Positions 1 to 10,737 are shown, counted from the first letter of the stretch. The stretch: DNA of 64,000 nt from RHKX01 sp046330415 (GCA_046330415.1 JAXLSW010000016.1:1-64000), one strand, 5' to 3'. Numbers and translations: made by a program. Notes: a model not told the origin generated them from the letters alone.

Positions 1-408
1 GATCGGGGTGACGCCGTCAGGCTGGTGGTACTGGTAGAGGTCGAAGTAGTCGGTGCAAAGCCTGCGCATCGATCCCTCGACCGCCCAGCGGACGTACTCG
101 GGGGAGCCGCGGGGGATGTCGGGGACGCCGTCGATGCCGCTCGTCTCCATGCCGAACTTCGTCGTCAGCACGAAGCGCTCGCGCCGACCCTCCAGCGCCT
201 CTCCCATCAGCAGCTCGCTGGCGCCGCCCTCGCCGTAGATGTCGGCCGTGTCGAAGAACGTGATCCCGGCCTCGAGCGCGGCGTCGAGCACCGCTCGGGT
301 GCCCTCGAGGTCGAGGCGGCGGCCGAAGTTGTTGCAGCCGAGGCCGACGAGGGAGACGTCGAGATCGCCGATGCGACGGGTCGGGAGTGGGGTGGAGGGT
401 GAGCTCAT
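1..408 (-). CDS. Aldo/keto reductase, N-terminal part (runs off the window)
   Basis: The first 136 codons of a minus-strand gene that continues beyond base 1. The protein opens with a short strand pair and the barrel start VSLVGLGCNNFG. The family catalytic residues are visible: Asp53 in FFDTADIYGEG, Tyr58, and Lys84 in TTKFG; the active-site His falls near the truncated end (LYQYHQPD). This is the NADPH-dependent aldo/keto reductase fold that reduces aldehydes or ketones in the cytosol; the substrate cannot be read from sequence. The ATG lies 21 bp after the stop of the upstream hypothetical gene, so the two are probably cotranscribed. Confidence 0.9.
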   Translation of the reverse strand, partial: MSSPSTPLPTRRIGDLDVSLVGLGCNNFGRRLDLEGTRAVLDAALEAGITFFDTADIYGEGGASELLMGEALEGRRERFVLTTKFGMETSGIDGVPDIPRGSPEYVRWAVEGSMRRLCTDYFDLYQYHQPDGVTPI

Positions 409-429
409 GACGTCGAGGCCCCGCGGCGG

Positions 430-915
430 CTACTCCTCCTCGTCCTCCCCGGGGATCTCGTGGGCGCCGATCACCTTCCGGATCTCGTCCATCGCAAGCT
501 GCTCCTTGTCGGAGATCTTGTGGCCGCCGATCCCGAGGAAGCCGCCCGTCTTGTGAGCGTGGGCGACGCGCTCGGCGATCCCCATGACGAAGCCGCGATA
601 GGCATCGAGCTCCTCCTCGGTGGCCTTGACCGAGAGGATCGAGATCGCCGTCCGCAGCACCTCGAGGCCCTTGTCGTGGACCTCCTCGATGGACTCGTAG
701 CCGCGCGGATCGGGGCTGGGGGTGGAGTCGAGGAGCTCGTTGATCAGCTCGGGCCCGATGTGGATCTTGCGCGCGTCCTCGTATGCCTGGCCGACCTTGA
801 GCGCTTCGCGGAAGGTTCCGCCCTTCTCGGCGACGACGACGATCATGCCCGCGATCGGCGGACCCTCGACGATCGTCTCCCATTCCTCGGCGTTGAAATC
901 GGCCTTCTTCGTCAC
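430..915 (-). CDS. Conserved-looking helical hypothetical protein
   Basis: A 161-residue soluble protein of unknown function. I chose the GTG at 915 because a clear GGAGG lies about 8 nt upstream; the open frame extends further, to 1044, but that part overlaps the end of the M1 peptidase gene and looks non-coding. Residues about 10-60 carry a glycine/valine segment (PPIAGMIVVVAEKGG); the rest is charged and probably helical, with a GFLGIGGHKIS turn near residue 130 and an acidic EDEEE tail. No signal peptide or catalytic motif is visible. It sits between a secreted peptidase and an aldo/keto reductase on the same strand. I do not recognise the family. Confidence 0.75.
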   Translation of the reverse strand: MTKKADFNAEEWETIVEGPPIAGMIVVVAEKGGTFREALKVGQAYEDARKIHIGPELINELLDSTPSPDPRGYESIEEVHDKGLEVLRTAISILSVKATEEELDAYRGFVMGIAERVAHAHKTGGFLGIGGHKISDKEQLAMDEIRKVIGAHEIPGEDEEE

Positions 916-995
916 TGGGAACTCCTCCGGGTGGATCGGGGTCGAGGTCGGAACCCGAAACCTACCCGGAGTGCCGCTCCGCCCCGGCTCCCGGT

Positions 996-2993
996 CTAGA
1001 AGTCCGCTGGTGTCAGCGTCGGCTTCGACGTCGAGTGCAGCCACTGCTGGAAGTAGTCGCCGAGCTTCGTCAGGTCGGCCCCGCTGAGGCCGCTGGCGGC
1101 CTTCGCGGCGTCGACGAACTGCGCCTCGGTGATGTTCCCGTAGCGGTAGCTGTCCTGCAGCCCTGCGGCGAACTCGTAGAACGCGGTGTCGCCGACGATC
1201 TCGCGGTAGCCCTCGATCATCGCCCCCGGCCGGTCGTAGACGGAGAAGCCGTTGAACAGGTTCTCCGGCCCGCCGAGCTCAGCCGGCGGCAGCGTCCAGT
1301 CGGTGTCGCCGTTGCCGGGGTCGTCGGGCGTCGCGTAGACGTCGTCGAACAGCGCAACACGCTCGGTGTCGTCGTTGGGCGGCGACTCCGCGTAGGCGGT
1401 CTCCGAGTACGTCGCCCAGCCCTCGCTGAACCAGATCTGCTGCCAGGTGGCGGGCGAGATCGCGTCGCCGAACCACTGATGGGAGAGCTCGTGGGCCTGC
1501 GTCGCCGGGCCGAAGCCGACGTTGTTGGAGCTCAGCGAGGTCGCGTAGTGCGGCTTCGTCTGGTTCTCGAGCGCGTAGCCGACGTCGGGGGCGATGTCGG
1601 TCACCGCTCCGGTCGAGTCGAACGGGTAAGCCCCGTAGCGATCGGCGAAGAAGTTCATGACGTCGGGGATCTGCGCCGTGTAGTTGTCGAAGTTCGTCTT
1701 CGCCGTCGGGTTCTTGGCGCTGTCGATCGCCTTGTAGATCGGGATGTTCCTGCCCGTCACGTCCTCGGTGAACGAGTTGTTGTTCGAGTAGTCGAACAGG
1801 CCGACCGTCGCGGTGGCCAGGAACGGAGCGGTCGGGTCGTCCTCGCTCCAGCTCCACGTCCAGGTGCCGTCGCCGTTGTCGGAGCGCCGGTCGAGCTCAC
1901 CGGTTCCCAACGCGACATGCGTGGTCGGAACCGTCGTCTTGGTGTCGATCGTCGCCTTGTCGGAGGGGACGTTGTTGGAGGGGAACCAGCTCTGCACGCC
2001 GATCGGCTCGTTGACCGTGTAGGCGCCGTCGCAGGGCGGCGTGAAGTTCGCCGCCTGACAGGACTGCACCCAGCCCTCGTAGGACTCGTCGGCGTCGGTG
2101 ATCTCCTTCGGCGTACCGCTGTAGGAGACCTTGACGGTGAACTCGCTGCCGTTGTTGATCCCGGACGCGGGCGTCACAACCAGCTTCGCCGGCTGCGTCG
2201 CGTCGGGGACGTCGGGAGCGAACTCCGGCGTCGCGTCGACCTGCTGGAAGGAGCCGGCCGGCGCGCCGTTGACGGTCACGGCGGTGACGGCGAGGTCACG
2301 CTGGAAGTCGAAGGAGAACTGCGAGAGGTTCTGGGTCGCCTTCGCGGTGATGGTCGTCGAGGTGCCCGCCTCGAACGCGTTGGTCGCGGGGTCGTAGTCG
2401 ATCGCGATCAGGTAGTTGAGCGCGTCGTAGCCGCCGTTGCCGATCTGCGGGAAGAGCGGATCGTTGAGGCTGCGCGCCCCCGGTGAGTAGGTGGTCCCCG
2501 GGCCGGGCTCGGTCACGGTGACCTTGCCGTCGGAGGTGGCGCAGCGCAGCGCGCCGCCGTTGCCCTTCTTCTTGACGCAGGCCTTGACCCGGTACTTCTT
2601 CTCGCCCGCGAGCTTGGCCGGGACCTCCAGCTTCGCCTTGAACTTGCGGGTCTTGTCCGGCTTGACCTTCTTCAGCGGCGCCGTGCCGAGCTTCGCCTCG
2701 ACGTCGCCGCTCTTGAGCGAGATCTTCACGGTCTTCTCGCCGCCGTCGTAGGTCCCCTTGCCGTCGTTGCCGACGACGCCCTTCACCTGCAGCTTCTTGC
2801 CCGCCTCGATGCTCTCCGGCGGGGAGCCGACCTCGCTCACCGAGAGCTTCGGCTTGCCCTTGTCGCTCTTGCCGCCCTTGCCGGCATCGGCGGCCGGGGC
2901 AATCAGCATCGCCACCGCCGAGATCAGCGCGAGGGCGATCGTGGAGAACGAGAAACGAACCTGCGGTGAGGACATCGTGGGCAAGAGCGCCAC
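996..2993 (-). CDS. Secreted M1-family zinc metallopeptidase (copy 1)
   Basis: A 665-residue exported aminopeptidase-like protein. It has a hydrophobic signal peptide (about residues 12-37) and a lysine-rich beta domain of about 130 residues that may bind the envelope, followed by the M1 N-terminal beta-barrel and a thermolysin-like catalytic domain. The zinc site is intact: HELSH at 501-505 and the third ligand Glu524 in WFSEGWATY, the spacing expected for gluzincins. The M1 exopeptidase motif GXMEN is not evident; ALENQTKPH occupies that place. A GTG at 2993 or an ATG at 2975 could start it; neither has a well-spaced ribosome site. The next gene upstream on the strand is a paralogue lacking the lysine-rich domain. 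Confidence 0.93.
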   Translation of the reverse strand: MALLPTMSSPQVRFSFSTIALALISAVAMLIAPAADAGKGGKSDKGKPKLSVSEVGSPPESIEAGKKLQVKGVVGNDGKGTYDGGEKTVKISLKSGDVEAKLGTAPLKKVKPDKTRKFKAKLEVPAKLAGEKKYRVKACVKKKGNGGALRCATSDGKVTVTEPGPGTTYSPGARSLNDPLFPQIGNGGYDALNYLIAIDYDPATNAFEAGTSTTITAKATQNLSQFSFDFQRDLAVTAVTVNGAPAGSFQQVDATPEFAPDVPDATQPAKLVVTPASGINNGSEFTVKVSYSGTPKEITDADESYEGWVQSCQAANFTPPCDGAYTVNEPIGVQSWFPSNNVPSDKATIDTKTTVPTTHVALGTGELDRRSDNGDGTWTWSWSEDDPTAPFLATATVGLFDYSNNNSFTEDVTGRNIPIYKAIDSAKNPTAKTNFDNYTAQIPDVMNFFADRYGAYPFDSTGAVTDIAPDVGYALENQTKPHYATSLSSNNVGFGPATQAHELSHQWFGDAISPATWQQIWFSEGWATYSETAYAESPPNDDTERVALFDDVYATPDDPGNGDTDWTLPPAELGGPENLFNGFSVYDRPGAMIEGYREIVGDTAFYEFAAGLQDSYRYGNITEAQFVDAAKAASGLSGADLTKLGDYFQQWLHSTSKPTLTPADF

Positions 2994-3153
2994 TCCCTTT
3001 CAGGGGTATGGCGACGAGCCTCCCGCGGCTCGTCGCGGTCCTGACAGGTTTGCACTCCTCGGCCCGCCGCGTTGCACCACCTGGACAGGATTCGCGGGGC
3101 GGGGCGCTCCACGGCGGCGCGGTGCCGGGGCTTCGGACGAGCTCGAGGCCGCT

Positions 3154-4731
3154 TCAGCGGAAATCGGCCGGGGTGATCTGCGGCCTGCCGGCGCGATGCA
3201 GCCACTGGCGGAAGTAGGCGCCGAGCCGGCGCTCGCCCCGGCGGTCGAGCCCGCTCTCCCGCTTCGCCGCCCGCACGAACTCGCCCTCGCTGATCGTGCC
3301 GTACTGATGCTTCGCCGTGAGCTTCCGCGCGAAGCCGAAGAACCGCTTGTTGCCGACGATCTCGCGGTAGCCCTCGATCATCGCCCCGGGGCGGTTGTAG
3401 ACGGGCATCACGTTGAAGAGGTGCCGCGCATTGCCGAGATCGGCGGGCGGGCGCCGGTACTGGCGCTTGTCGATCTCGAGCACCCGCCGGAAGAACTGCC
3501 GCGGGCTCAGGCCGGAGTCGTTCACCTTCGCTCCCCAGTAGACCTCGGCGAACGTCGCCCAGCCCTCGTTGAACCAGATCTGCTGCCAGGTGCGGCCGGT
3601 GACGTTGTCCCCCATCCACTGGTGAGCCAGCTCGTGCAGGAGCTCCGGGCGATTCACCTCGGGGCCCCTCTCGGTCCCGGCGAAGTGCGGCTTCGTCTGG
3701 TTCTCGAGCGCGTAGCCGACCGCGGGGACCCATCCGGCGACGAACCCGACCGACCCGAACGGATAGGCGCCGAATCGCTTGGCCAGGAAGTTGACCATCG
3801 CCGGGATGTCGCGGGTGTTGCGGGTGACGATGTCGCGGAGCTTGCGCGGCCCGTCGGAGGCGATCGCGCCGTAGACGGGAAGCGTCGAGCCGGCCGTGCG
3901 CTCACGCATCGAGCCCGTCGTGAAGTCGTAGCGGCCGGTGGTGGCAGTGGTCAGGTAGGTGGCGGTGGGGTGGCTCTCCACCCACTTCCAGGTCGTCCGT
4001 CCGTCTCCCGCCGAGGTCTTCGCCGCCAACTCGCCGGCGCCGAGCGCGGTGTAGCCGTCTGGCGCGGTGATCGAGGTGGTGACGGTCGCCTTGTCCGACA
4101 TGTGGTTGTTGCAGGGGAACCAGCTCTGCGCGCCGATCGGCTCGTTGACCGTGAAGGAGCCGTCGCATTCCCCCTGCTTGGAGCAGGCGCGCACCCAGCC
4201 TTCCTCGGAGTGATCGAGGTCGACGATCGGCTTCGGCGTTCCCGAGTACTCGACGACGACCGTGAACCGCGAGCCCTTCGCGAGCGGGGAGGCGGGGGTG
4301 ACGATCAGCTTCGCGGGTTGGGTGACATCGCGGGAGGGGCTCAGGCGCGGCTTCGCGTCCCGGCGTTCGAAGGTGGCCGCGGCTCCGTCGACGGTGACCG
4401 CGGAGATCGCCAGATCCCGCTGGAAGTCGAGGCCGAAGCTGGAGAGGTCCTGGGTCGCATCGGCCGTGATCGTCGTCCGGGTGCCGGGCCCGAGCGTGTT
4501 CGCCGCGGGGTCGTAGTCGAGGTCGAGGTCGTAGTGGAGAGCGTCGTAGCCGCCGTTGCCGATCTGCGGGAAGAGCGGGTCCCCGGCGGAGAGGGAGCCG
4601 GGCTTGGGCGTCGCCCCGGCCGTCGCGGGAAGCAGCAGGGCGGTCAGGGCGGCGAGGAGGAGGGCGCGGCGCACGCCGGATGCTCGCAGAGCGTGCGAGT
4701 CGGGGGCGCCGATGGAGGCGCCGCGGCGCAA
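3154..4731 (-). CDS. Secreted M1-family zinc metallopeptidase (copy 2)
   Basis: A 525-residue paralogue of the adjacent peptidase, about 160 bp upstream on the same strand, probably from a tandem duplication. Shared stretches include GDPLFPQIGNGGYDAL, the ALENQTKPHF loop and the catalytic core HELAHQW (His366-Glu367-His370) with Glu389 in WFNEGWATF. A signal peptide (about residues 20-41, ending TAGATP) leads straight into the M1 barrel, without the lysine-rich domain of copy 1. It should release N-terminal residues from extracellular peptides. The start is uncertain: the frame opens at 4731, but the cluster RRALLLAALTALLLPATAG could belong to a shorter form. Confidence 0.92.
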   Translation of the reverse strand: MRRGASIGAPDSHALRASGVRRALLLAALTALLLPATAGATPKPGSLSAGDPLFPQIGNGGYDALHYDLDLDYDPAANTLGPGTRTTITADATQDLSSFGLDFQRDLAISAVTVDGAAATFERRDAKPRLSPSRDVTQPAKLIVTPASPLAKGSRFTVVVEYSGTPKPIVDLDHSEEGWVRACSKQGECDGSFTVNEPIGAQSWFPCNNHMSDKATVTTSITAPDGYTALGAGELAAKTSAGDGRTTWKWVESHPTATYLTTATTGRYDFTTGSMRERTAGSTLPVYGAIASDGPRKLRDIVTRNTRDIPAMVNFLAKRFGAYPFGSVGFVAGWVPAVGYALENQTKPHFAGTERGPEVNRPELLHELAHQWMGDNVTGRTWQQIWFNEGWATFAEVYWGAKVNDSGLSPRQFFRRVLEIDKRQYRRPPADLGNARHLFNVMPVYNRPGAMIEGYREIVGNKRFFGFARKLTAKHQYGTISEGEFVRAAKRESGLDRRGERRLGAYFRQWLHRAGRPQITPADFR

Positions 4732-4750
4732 GCCCGCTGATTGGGCGGGG

Positions 4751-4915
4751 TCACGCCGCGCTCGGGCGCGTGTTCTCGAAGCCGTCGACCATCGGCGCCA
4801 CGAGCTCGACCACCTTCCCCCGCCGGGCCCGCTCCTACATCAGCCTCGCGACGAGGTCGTAGAAGCGGACGGGCGCGAAGCGGCCGAGGGCCGGCGTGAA
4901 GTGACGCTCGCTCAT
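4751..4915 (-). pseudogene. Relic of a class I SAM-dependent methyltransferase
   Basis: One reading frame gives MSERHFTPALGRFAPVRFYD then VARLM, a TAG stop (4835-4837), then ERARRGKVVELVAPMVDGFENTRPSAA and a TGA. HFTPALG...YD..ARL at the start and DGFENTR near the end are typical of a small actinobacterial methyltransferase family about 200 residues long, so the SAM-binding core has been deleted and the two ends joined. The relic lies between the second M1 peptidase and a phosphoesterase gene. No function is expected. The call rests on motif memory, not on a search. Confidence 0.55.
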
Positions 4916-5001
4916 GACCCCAGGATTCACCACGCGGCGCCCGCCGTCTTGAACGAAACGCGCGTCCTTGGGTGGCACGTCCCGGCGAAAGGAAAGGCCA
5001 C

Positions 5002-5496
5002 TCAGTCCAGCCAGACGTGCCGCAGCACCAGATTGCCGGCGGAATCGGCCTCGGCGATCCCCATCGAGTGGCGCGGGGCGCGGCGTCGTTCGGTTGGGCT
5101 GCCGGGGTTGAAGATCTGGAAGCCGTCGTCGTCGCGCTCGTGCAGCGGCAGGTGGGAGTGGCCGAAGATGACCGCGTCCGCCCCGGGGAAGCGGCGTCGC
5201 ATTCGCGCCAGCCGCCCGTCCTTCTGCCCGGCGTCGTGGACGAGGCCGACGGTCCTCGCACCGATCTCGAACGTCGTCTCCTGCGGCAGCCGATCGGCCA
5301 GGGCCCGCTCGTCCACGTTCCCCGCGACCGCGATCAGAGGCGGACCGATGGAGGCGATCAGCTCGAAGGTCTCGAGCCGGTGGAAGTCGCCGGTGTGGAC
5401 GATCAGCTCGCTACGTCCGAGCAGGCGCACGCACCCGTCGGGAAGGCGCCGCGACCCCCTCGGCATGTGCGTGTCGCCGAGGATCGCGATCGCCAT
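5002..5496 (-). CDS. YfcE/MJ0936-type metallophosphoesterase
   Basis: A 164-residue calcineurin-like phosphoesterase. The dimetal motifs are in order: GDTHMPRG (Asp8, His10), HTGDF near residue 35, GNVD near 60, and GHSHLP near 113; the family-typical NPGS follows. Such enzymes hydrolyse phosphodiesters in the cytosol with Mn or other divalent metals; the physiological substrate is unknown. The ATG at 5496 is preferred over the longer frame because the protein then starts exactly at the first fold strand (MAIAILGDTH) and a TAGCTT box lies 8 nt before it, suggesting a leaderless transcript. It is divergent from the flavin monooxygenase, which starts 50 bp away. Confidence 0.9.
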   Translation of the reverse strand: MAIAILGDTHMPRGSRRLPDGCVRLLGRSELIVHTGDFHRLETFELIASIGPPLIAVAGNVDERALADRLPQETTFEIGARTVGLVHDAGQKDGRLARMRRRFPGADAVIFGHSHLPLHERDDDGFQIFNPGSPTERRRAPRHSMGIAEADSAGNLVLRHVWLD

Positions 5497-5545
5497 CCGG
5501 GTCCAAGCTACTGGCCGGACAGCCAGTCGCTTAGGCTGGGTGCCG

Positions 5546-6871
5546 ATGAGCGCCGCTCCCCGCACCTGCATCATCGGCGCCGGCTCGACCGGGATCGCGG
5601 TCGCGAAGGCGCTGAACGAGCGCGGCATCGACTTCGACTGCTACGAGCTCTCCGACCGGGTCGGCGGCAACTGGGTCCTCGGGAACGTGAACGGGGTCTC
5701 CTCCTCCTACAGCTCGCTGCACATCAACACCTCGCGCGAGCGCATGGAGTACTCCGACTACCCGATGCCGAAGGACTACCCGGACTTCCCGCGCCACGAC
5801 CACATCGCCGCGTACTTCGACGACTACGTCGATCACTTCGGCTTCCGCGACCGGATCAGGTTCGGGGTCGGGGTCGAGCACGTCGAGCCCGGCGAGGCGG
5901 GGGGCTTCGACATCCGCACCAGCGAGGGCGAGACCGTCCATTACGACGCGGTCGTGGTCGCCAACGGCCACCACTGGGACGCGCGCTGGCCCGAGCCCGC
6001 CTTCCCCGGAAGTGACACCTTCGAGGGCGAGCAGATCCACGCCCACGACTACAAGGACGAGTCGCAGCTCCGCGACAAGGACGTCGTCGTGCTCGGCATG
6101 GGCAACTCGGCGATGGACATCGCCGTCGACGCCTCCTACCACGCCAAGAGCACGATCCTCGCGGCCCGGCGCGGGGCCTGGATCCTCCCCAAGTACCTGT
6201 TCGGCAAGCCCGTCGACAAGGAGAACAAGCTCCTCGACAGCATGCCGCCGGCGATCCGGTTCCCGATCCTGCAGAAGCTCCTCGAGTCGCAGTTCGGCAA
6301 GCCCTCTGACTACGGGCTCCCGGAGCCCGACCACAAGCTCGGCCACGCCCACCCGACCGTGAGCGGCCGGATCCTCGATCGGCTCGCCCACGGCGCGATC
6401 AAGGTGAAGCCGAACATCGCCTCCCTCGAGGGGGAGACCGTGCGCTTCACCGATGGCACCGAGGCCCACGCCGACCTCGTCGTCTACTGCACGGGCTACA
6501 AGATCACGTTCCCGTTCTTCGACCACGAGTTCATCTCGGCCGACGACAACCGGCTGCGGCTCTACATGTACATGTTCCACCCGGAGATCGAGAACCTGTA
6601 CTTCCCGGGCCTGATCCAGCCGCTCGGCGCGATCATGCCGATCGCCGAGCGCCAGGGGGTGATCATCGGCGAGTCGCTGATCGGCAACTACGAGCTCCCC
6701 GCGCGGGTCGAGATGGAGCACGAGATCGACGATCGCGAGGAGAAGATGCGCAAGCGCTACGTGGCCTCCAAGCGGCACACGATCCAGGTCGACGCCGAGC
6801 CCTACATGCGGACGCTCGCGAAGGAGATCCAGGACGGGCGCGAGCGGGCGCTGTCTGGGGCGGTGGGGTAG
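5546..6871 (+). CDS. Flavin-containing monooxygenase (class B)
   Basis: A 441-residue NADPH- and FAD-dependent monooxygenase. The FAD Rossmann motif GAGSTG (Gly11-Gly16) starts the protein, the monooxygenase fingerprint FEGEQIHAHDYK lies near residue 160, and the NADPH-binding Rossmann motif LGMGNSAMDIA near residue 185; a CTGYK motif is near 320. The family oxygenates nucleophilic N or S atoms or performs Baeyer-Villiger-like reactions on soft substrates. The substrate is not deducible, but ketone and alkane metabolism elsewhere in the window would fit a catabolic role. A TAGGCT box ends 8 nt before the ATG. The upstream part of the open frame is non-coding. Confidence 0.93.
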   Translation: MSAAPRTCIIGAGSTGIAVAKALNERGIDFDCYELSDRVGGNWVLGNVNGVSSSYSSLHINTSRERMEYSDYPMPKDYPDFPRHDHIAAYFDDYVDHFGFRDRIRFGVGVEHVEPGEAGGFDIRTSEGETVHYDAVVVANGHHWDARWPEPAFPGSDTFEGEQIHAHDYKDESQLRDKDVVVLGMGNSAMDIAVDASYHAKSTILAARRGAWILPKYLFGKPVDKENKLLDSMPPAIRFPILQKLLESQFGKPSDYGLPEPDHKLGHAHPTVSGRILDRLAHGAIKVKPNIASLEGETVRFTDGTEAHADLVVYCTGYKITFPFFDHEFISADDNRLRLYMYMFHPEIENLYFPGLIQPLGAIMPIAERQGVIIGESLIGNYELPARVEMEHEIDDREEKMRKRYVASKRHTIQVDAEPYMRTLAKEIQDGRERALSGAVG

Positions 6872-6953
6872 GTCCGACCGCGTTCAACGTCCCGGAGTAG
6901 GCGCTGTGGGCCCGGGGTTGATCCGCGGACCTCAGCGCACCGCAGTACATGAC

Positions 6954-7190
6954 GTGAACCAATCCGCACTGGCCAGCTCGTCGGTGTCGCGGCACCTCGT
7001 CCGCGGCGTGGCCGGCCTCCTCGCGTTCGCCGGAGCGTTCGTCCTCCTCGCGATGATCGGCGCCGTGGGCCTGCTCCTGCTACCCGTCGCGGTGTACGCG
7101 TGGCGTGGGTGCCCGACGTGCTGGGCGATCGGGTTACTGGAGACGCGGCGACTGGGCTGTCCTGACGGCTCGTGCGCCCCGAGGTCCTAG
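6954..7190 (+). CDS. Small membrane protein with CPTCW motif
   Basis: A 78-residue protein if started at the GTG (6954); an earlier GTG at 6906 is also in frame. A hydrophobic stretch of about 35 residues (VAGLLAFAGAFVLLAMIG and onward) could form one long or two short membrane helices. It is followed by RGCPTCWAIGLLET and a cysteine-containing tail (GCPDGSC). The paired cysteines suggest a metal-binding or redox-sensitive cytosolic or external tail. I associate the GCPTCWxxGLxET pattern with small uncharacterised actinobacterial proteins, but this is memory only. It is convergent with an aldo/keto reductase. Confidence 0.6.
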   Translation: MNQSALASSSVSRHLVRGVAGLLAFAGAFVLLAMIGAVGLLLLPVAVYAWRGCPTCWAIGLLETRRLGCPDGSCAPRS

Positions 7191-7198
7191 CCGTCCGC

Positions 7199-7233
7199 TG
7201 CCATTTGGTGTCCACGGAGAGCATCAAATGGCA
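7199..7233. terminator. Inverted repeat between convergent genes
   Basis: Arms of 12 bp (TGCCATTTGGTG and CATCAAATGGCA) pair with one G-T mismatch around an 11-nt loop. It sits between the ends of the CPTCW membrane protein gene and the convergent aldo/keto reductase, so a bidirectional terminator is the simplest reading. There is no U-tract. Confidence 0.6.
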
Positions 7234-7262
7234 TCTCGCGCCGTGTCGCGACGCGACGCGGC

Positions 7263-8255
7263 CTACGGGTTGTAGCTGTCGGGGTAGCGGGTGCCTTCGG
7301 CCGGTGGGAGGGCGTCGAGGCGCTCGAGCTCGTCCGGCGTCAGCTTCAGGAACGCCGCGGCGGCGTTCTCCTCGAGGTACTCGATCCGCCTCGTGCCCGG
7401 GATCGGCACGACCATCTCGCCCTGCGCCAGGACCCAGGCCAGCGCGACCTGGCCCGGCGTCGCGTCGTGCGCGGCGGCGATCCGGGTGACGCCGTCGACG
7501 ATCGCCTGGTTGCGCTCCATCGCCTCCTCCTGGAAGCGGGGGAAGCGGCCGCGCATGTCGTCGGCGTCGAAGCCGCCGGCGGTGAGCTTGCCGGTGAGGA
7601 AGCCGCGACCTAGCGGGGAGAAGGGGACGAAGGCGACGCCTTGCTCCTCGCACCACGGCAGGATCTCGTCGAGCTGCTCGCGGGTCCACAGCGAGAGCTC
7701 GCTCTGCACGCTTGTCACGGGGTGGACCGCGTGCGCCCGCCGGAGCTCGTCGAGTGACGGCTCCGACAGGCCGAGCGCACGCGCCTTGCCCGCGGCGACT
7801 CCCTCGGCCATCGCTCCCCAGGTCTCCTCGATCTCGTAGTGGGGATCGACGCGATGCAGCTGGTAGAGGTCGACGTGGTCGACCCCGAGCCGCCCCAGCG
7901 AGGCGTCGAGCGCCTCGCGCATGTGGTGGGGGTTGCCGTTGCGGTGAAGCGCCCCGGTCTCGGGGTCATCGACGACGAGCCCGCCCTTGGTGGCCAGCAC
8001 GGCGTCCTCACGATGGCCGGCCAGCGCCCGGCCGACCAGCTCCTCGTTCGTGAAGGGCCCGTACATGTCGGAGGTGTCGATCAGGGTCACGCCGAGCTCG
8101 AGCGCCCGTCGGATGACCGCGATCGAGCGCTCCTCGTCGCGCTCAGCGGCGCCGTAGCCCCATGACATCCCCATGCAGCCGAGGCCGATGGCGCCCACCT
8201 CGATGCCGGAGTGGGAGCCGAGGGGACGGGTGGGGAGCGGGCGCGGGTTGCTCAC
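7263..8255 (-). CDS. Aldo/keto reductase (AKR13-like)
   Basis: A complete 330-residue NADPH-dependent reductase. The barrel motifs are intact: GAIGLGCMGMSWGYG at residues 22-36, catalytic Asp and Tyr in LIDTSDMYG, Lys in ATKGG, His in LYQLHRVDP, and the late cofactor segment PIPGTRRIEYLEEN. This layout matches the YakC/AKR13 group of aldehyde and ketone reductases. It starts at a GTG (8255). The gene is monocistronic in appearance: about 320 bp of hairpin-rich DNA separates it from the glutamine synthetase gene upstream. Confidence 0.93.
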   Translation of the reverse strand: MSNPRPLPTRPLGSHSGIEVGAIGLGCMGMSWGYGAAERDEERSIAVIRRALELGVTLIDTSDMYGPFTNEELVGRALAGHREDAVLATKGGLVVDDPETGALHRNGNPHHMREALDASLGRLGVDHVDLYQLHRVDPHYEIEETWGAMAEGVAAGKARALGLSEPSLDELRRAHAVHPVTSVQSELSLWTREQLDEILPWCEEQGVAFVPFSPLGRGFLTGKLTAGGFDADDMRGRFPRFQEEAMERNQAIVDGVTRIAAAHDATPGQVALAWVLAQGEMVVPIPGTRRIEYLEENAAAAFLKLTPDELERLDALPPAEGTRYPDSYNP

Positions 8256-8323
8256 GCGGGGAGCATCGCGGATCGCGGGCGCTGAGTGTCAGCCGATGAC
8301 CTGCGACGCGCCGGACCTGCGAG

Positions 8324-8356
8324 GCGTCCGGTGGTCTTGCGGGGACCACAGGACGC
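8324..8356. repeat. Dispersed palindrome, GCGTCC-GTGGTC type (copy 1)
   Basis: A nested perfect palindrome: GCGTCC, one base, GTGGTC, a 7-nt loop, GACCAC, one base, GGACGC. The core pattern GTGGTYYTSMGGGGACCAC recurs at 54794-54825 together with the same GCGTCC left flank. Both copies are intergenic, which suggests a small dispersed repeat rather than chance. Confidence 0.6.
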
Positions 8357-8475
8357 TTCGCAGGCGCTGGGCGAGGGCCTCGGGACCGCCGCGACCCCAC
8401 CGGAGCCCTCCAGACGGAGGCGCGAGGTACGCCGCTCGAGCGGCGCCGGGGCCCCTCGCCGCCCACAACGACCGA

Positions 8476-8514
8476 GCGGCACGAACGCGACGTCCCTCGT
8501 CGCATTCGTGCCGC
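8476..8514. terminator. Long stem-loop with 17-bp arms
   Basis: Left arm 8476-8492 (GCGGCACGAACGCGACG) and right arm 8498-8514 pair with one mismatch across a 5-nt loop. This is one of the strongest hairpins in the window. It lies about 65 bp beyond the glutamine synthetase stop and is likely part of transcription termination or RNA 3'-end protection. Confidence 0.65.
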
Positions 8515-8543
8515 CGGTTTCCAGCCTGAGTCCCCCCGGGTTC

Positions 8544-8570
8544 CGCCCCCTCCGGACGAGGGAGGGGGCG
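8544..8570 (-). terminator. Likely terminator of the glutamine synthetase gene
   Basis: Perfect 10-bp arms (CGCCCCCTCC and GGAGGGGGCG) with a 7-nt loop, placed 8 bp beyond the stop codon of the class III glutamine synthetase. No U-tract follows, as is common for GC-rich actinobacterial terminators. Confidence 0.7.
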
Positions 8571-8577
8571 CGCGGAG

Positions 8578-10737
<2,160 letters not shown>

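Larger units (their letters stand above)
8256..8577. other. Hairpin-rich intergenic region downstream of glutamine synthetase
   Basis: No convincing gene is present in these 322 bases; the open frames on either strand are compositional shadows. The gap holds three separate strong inverted repeats, annotated individually (8324-8356, 8476-8514, 8544-8570). One of them resembles a second element at 54794-54825. Confidence 0.7.
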
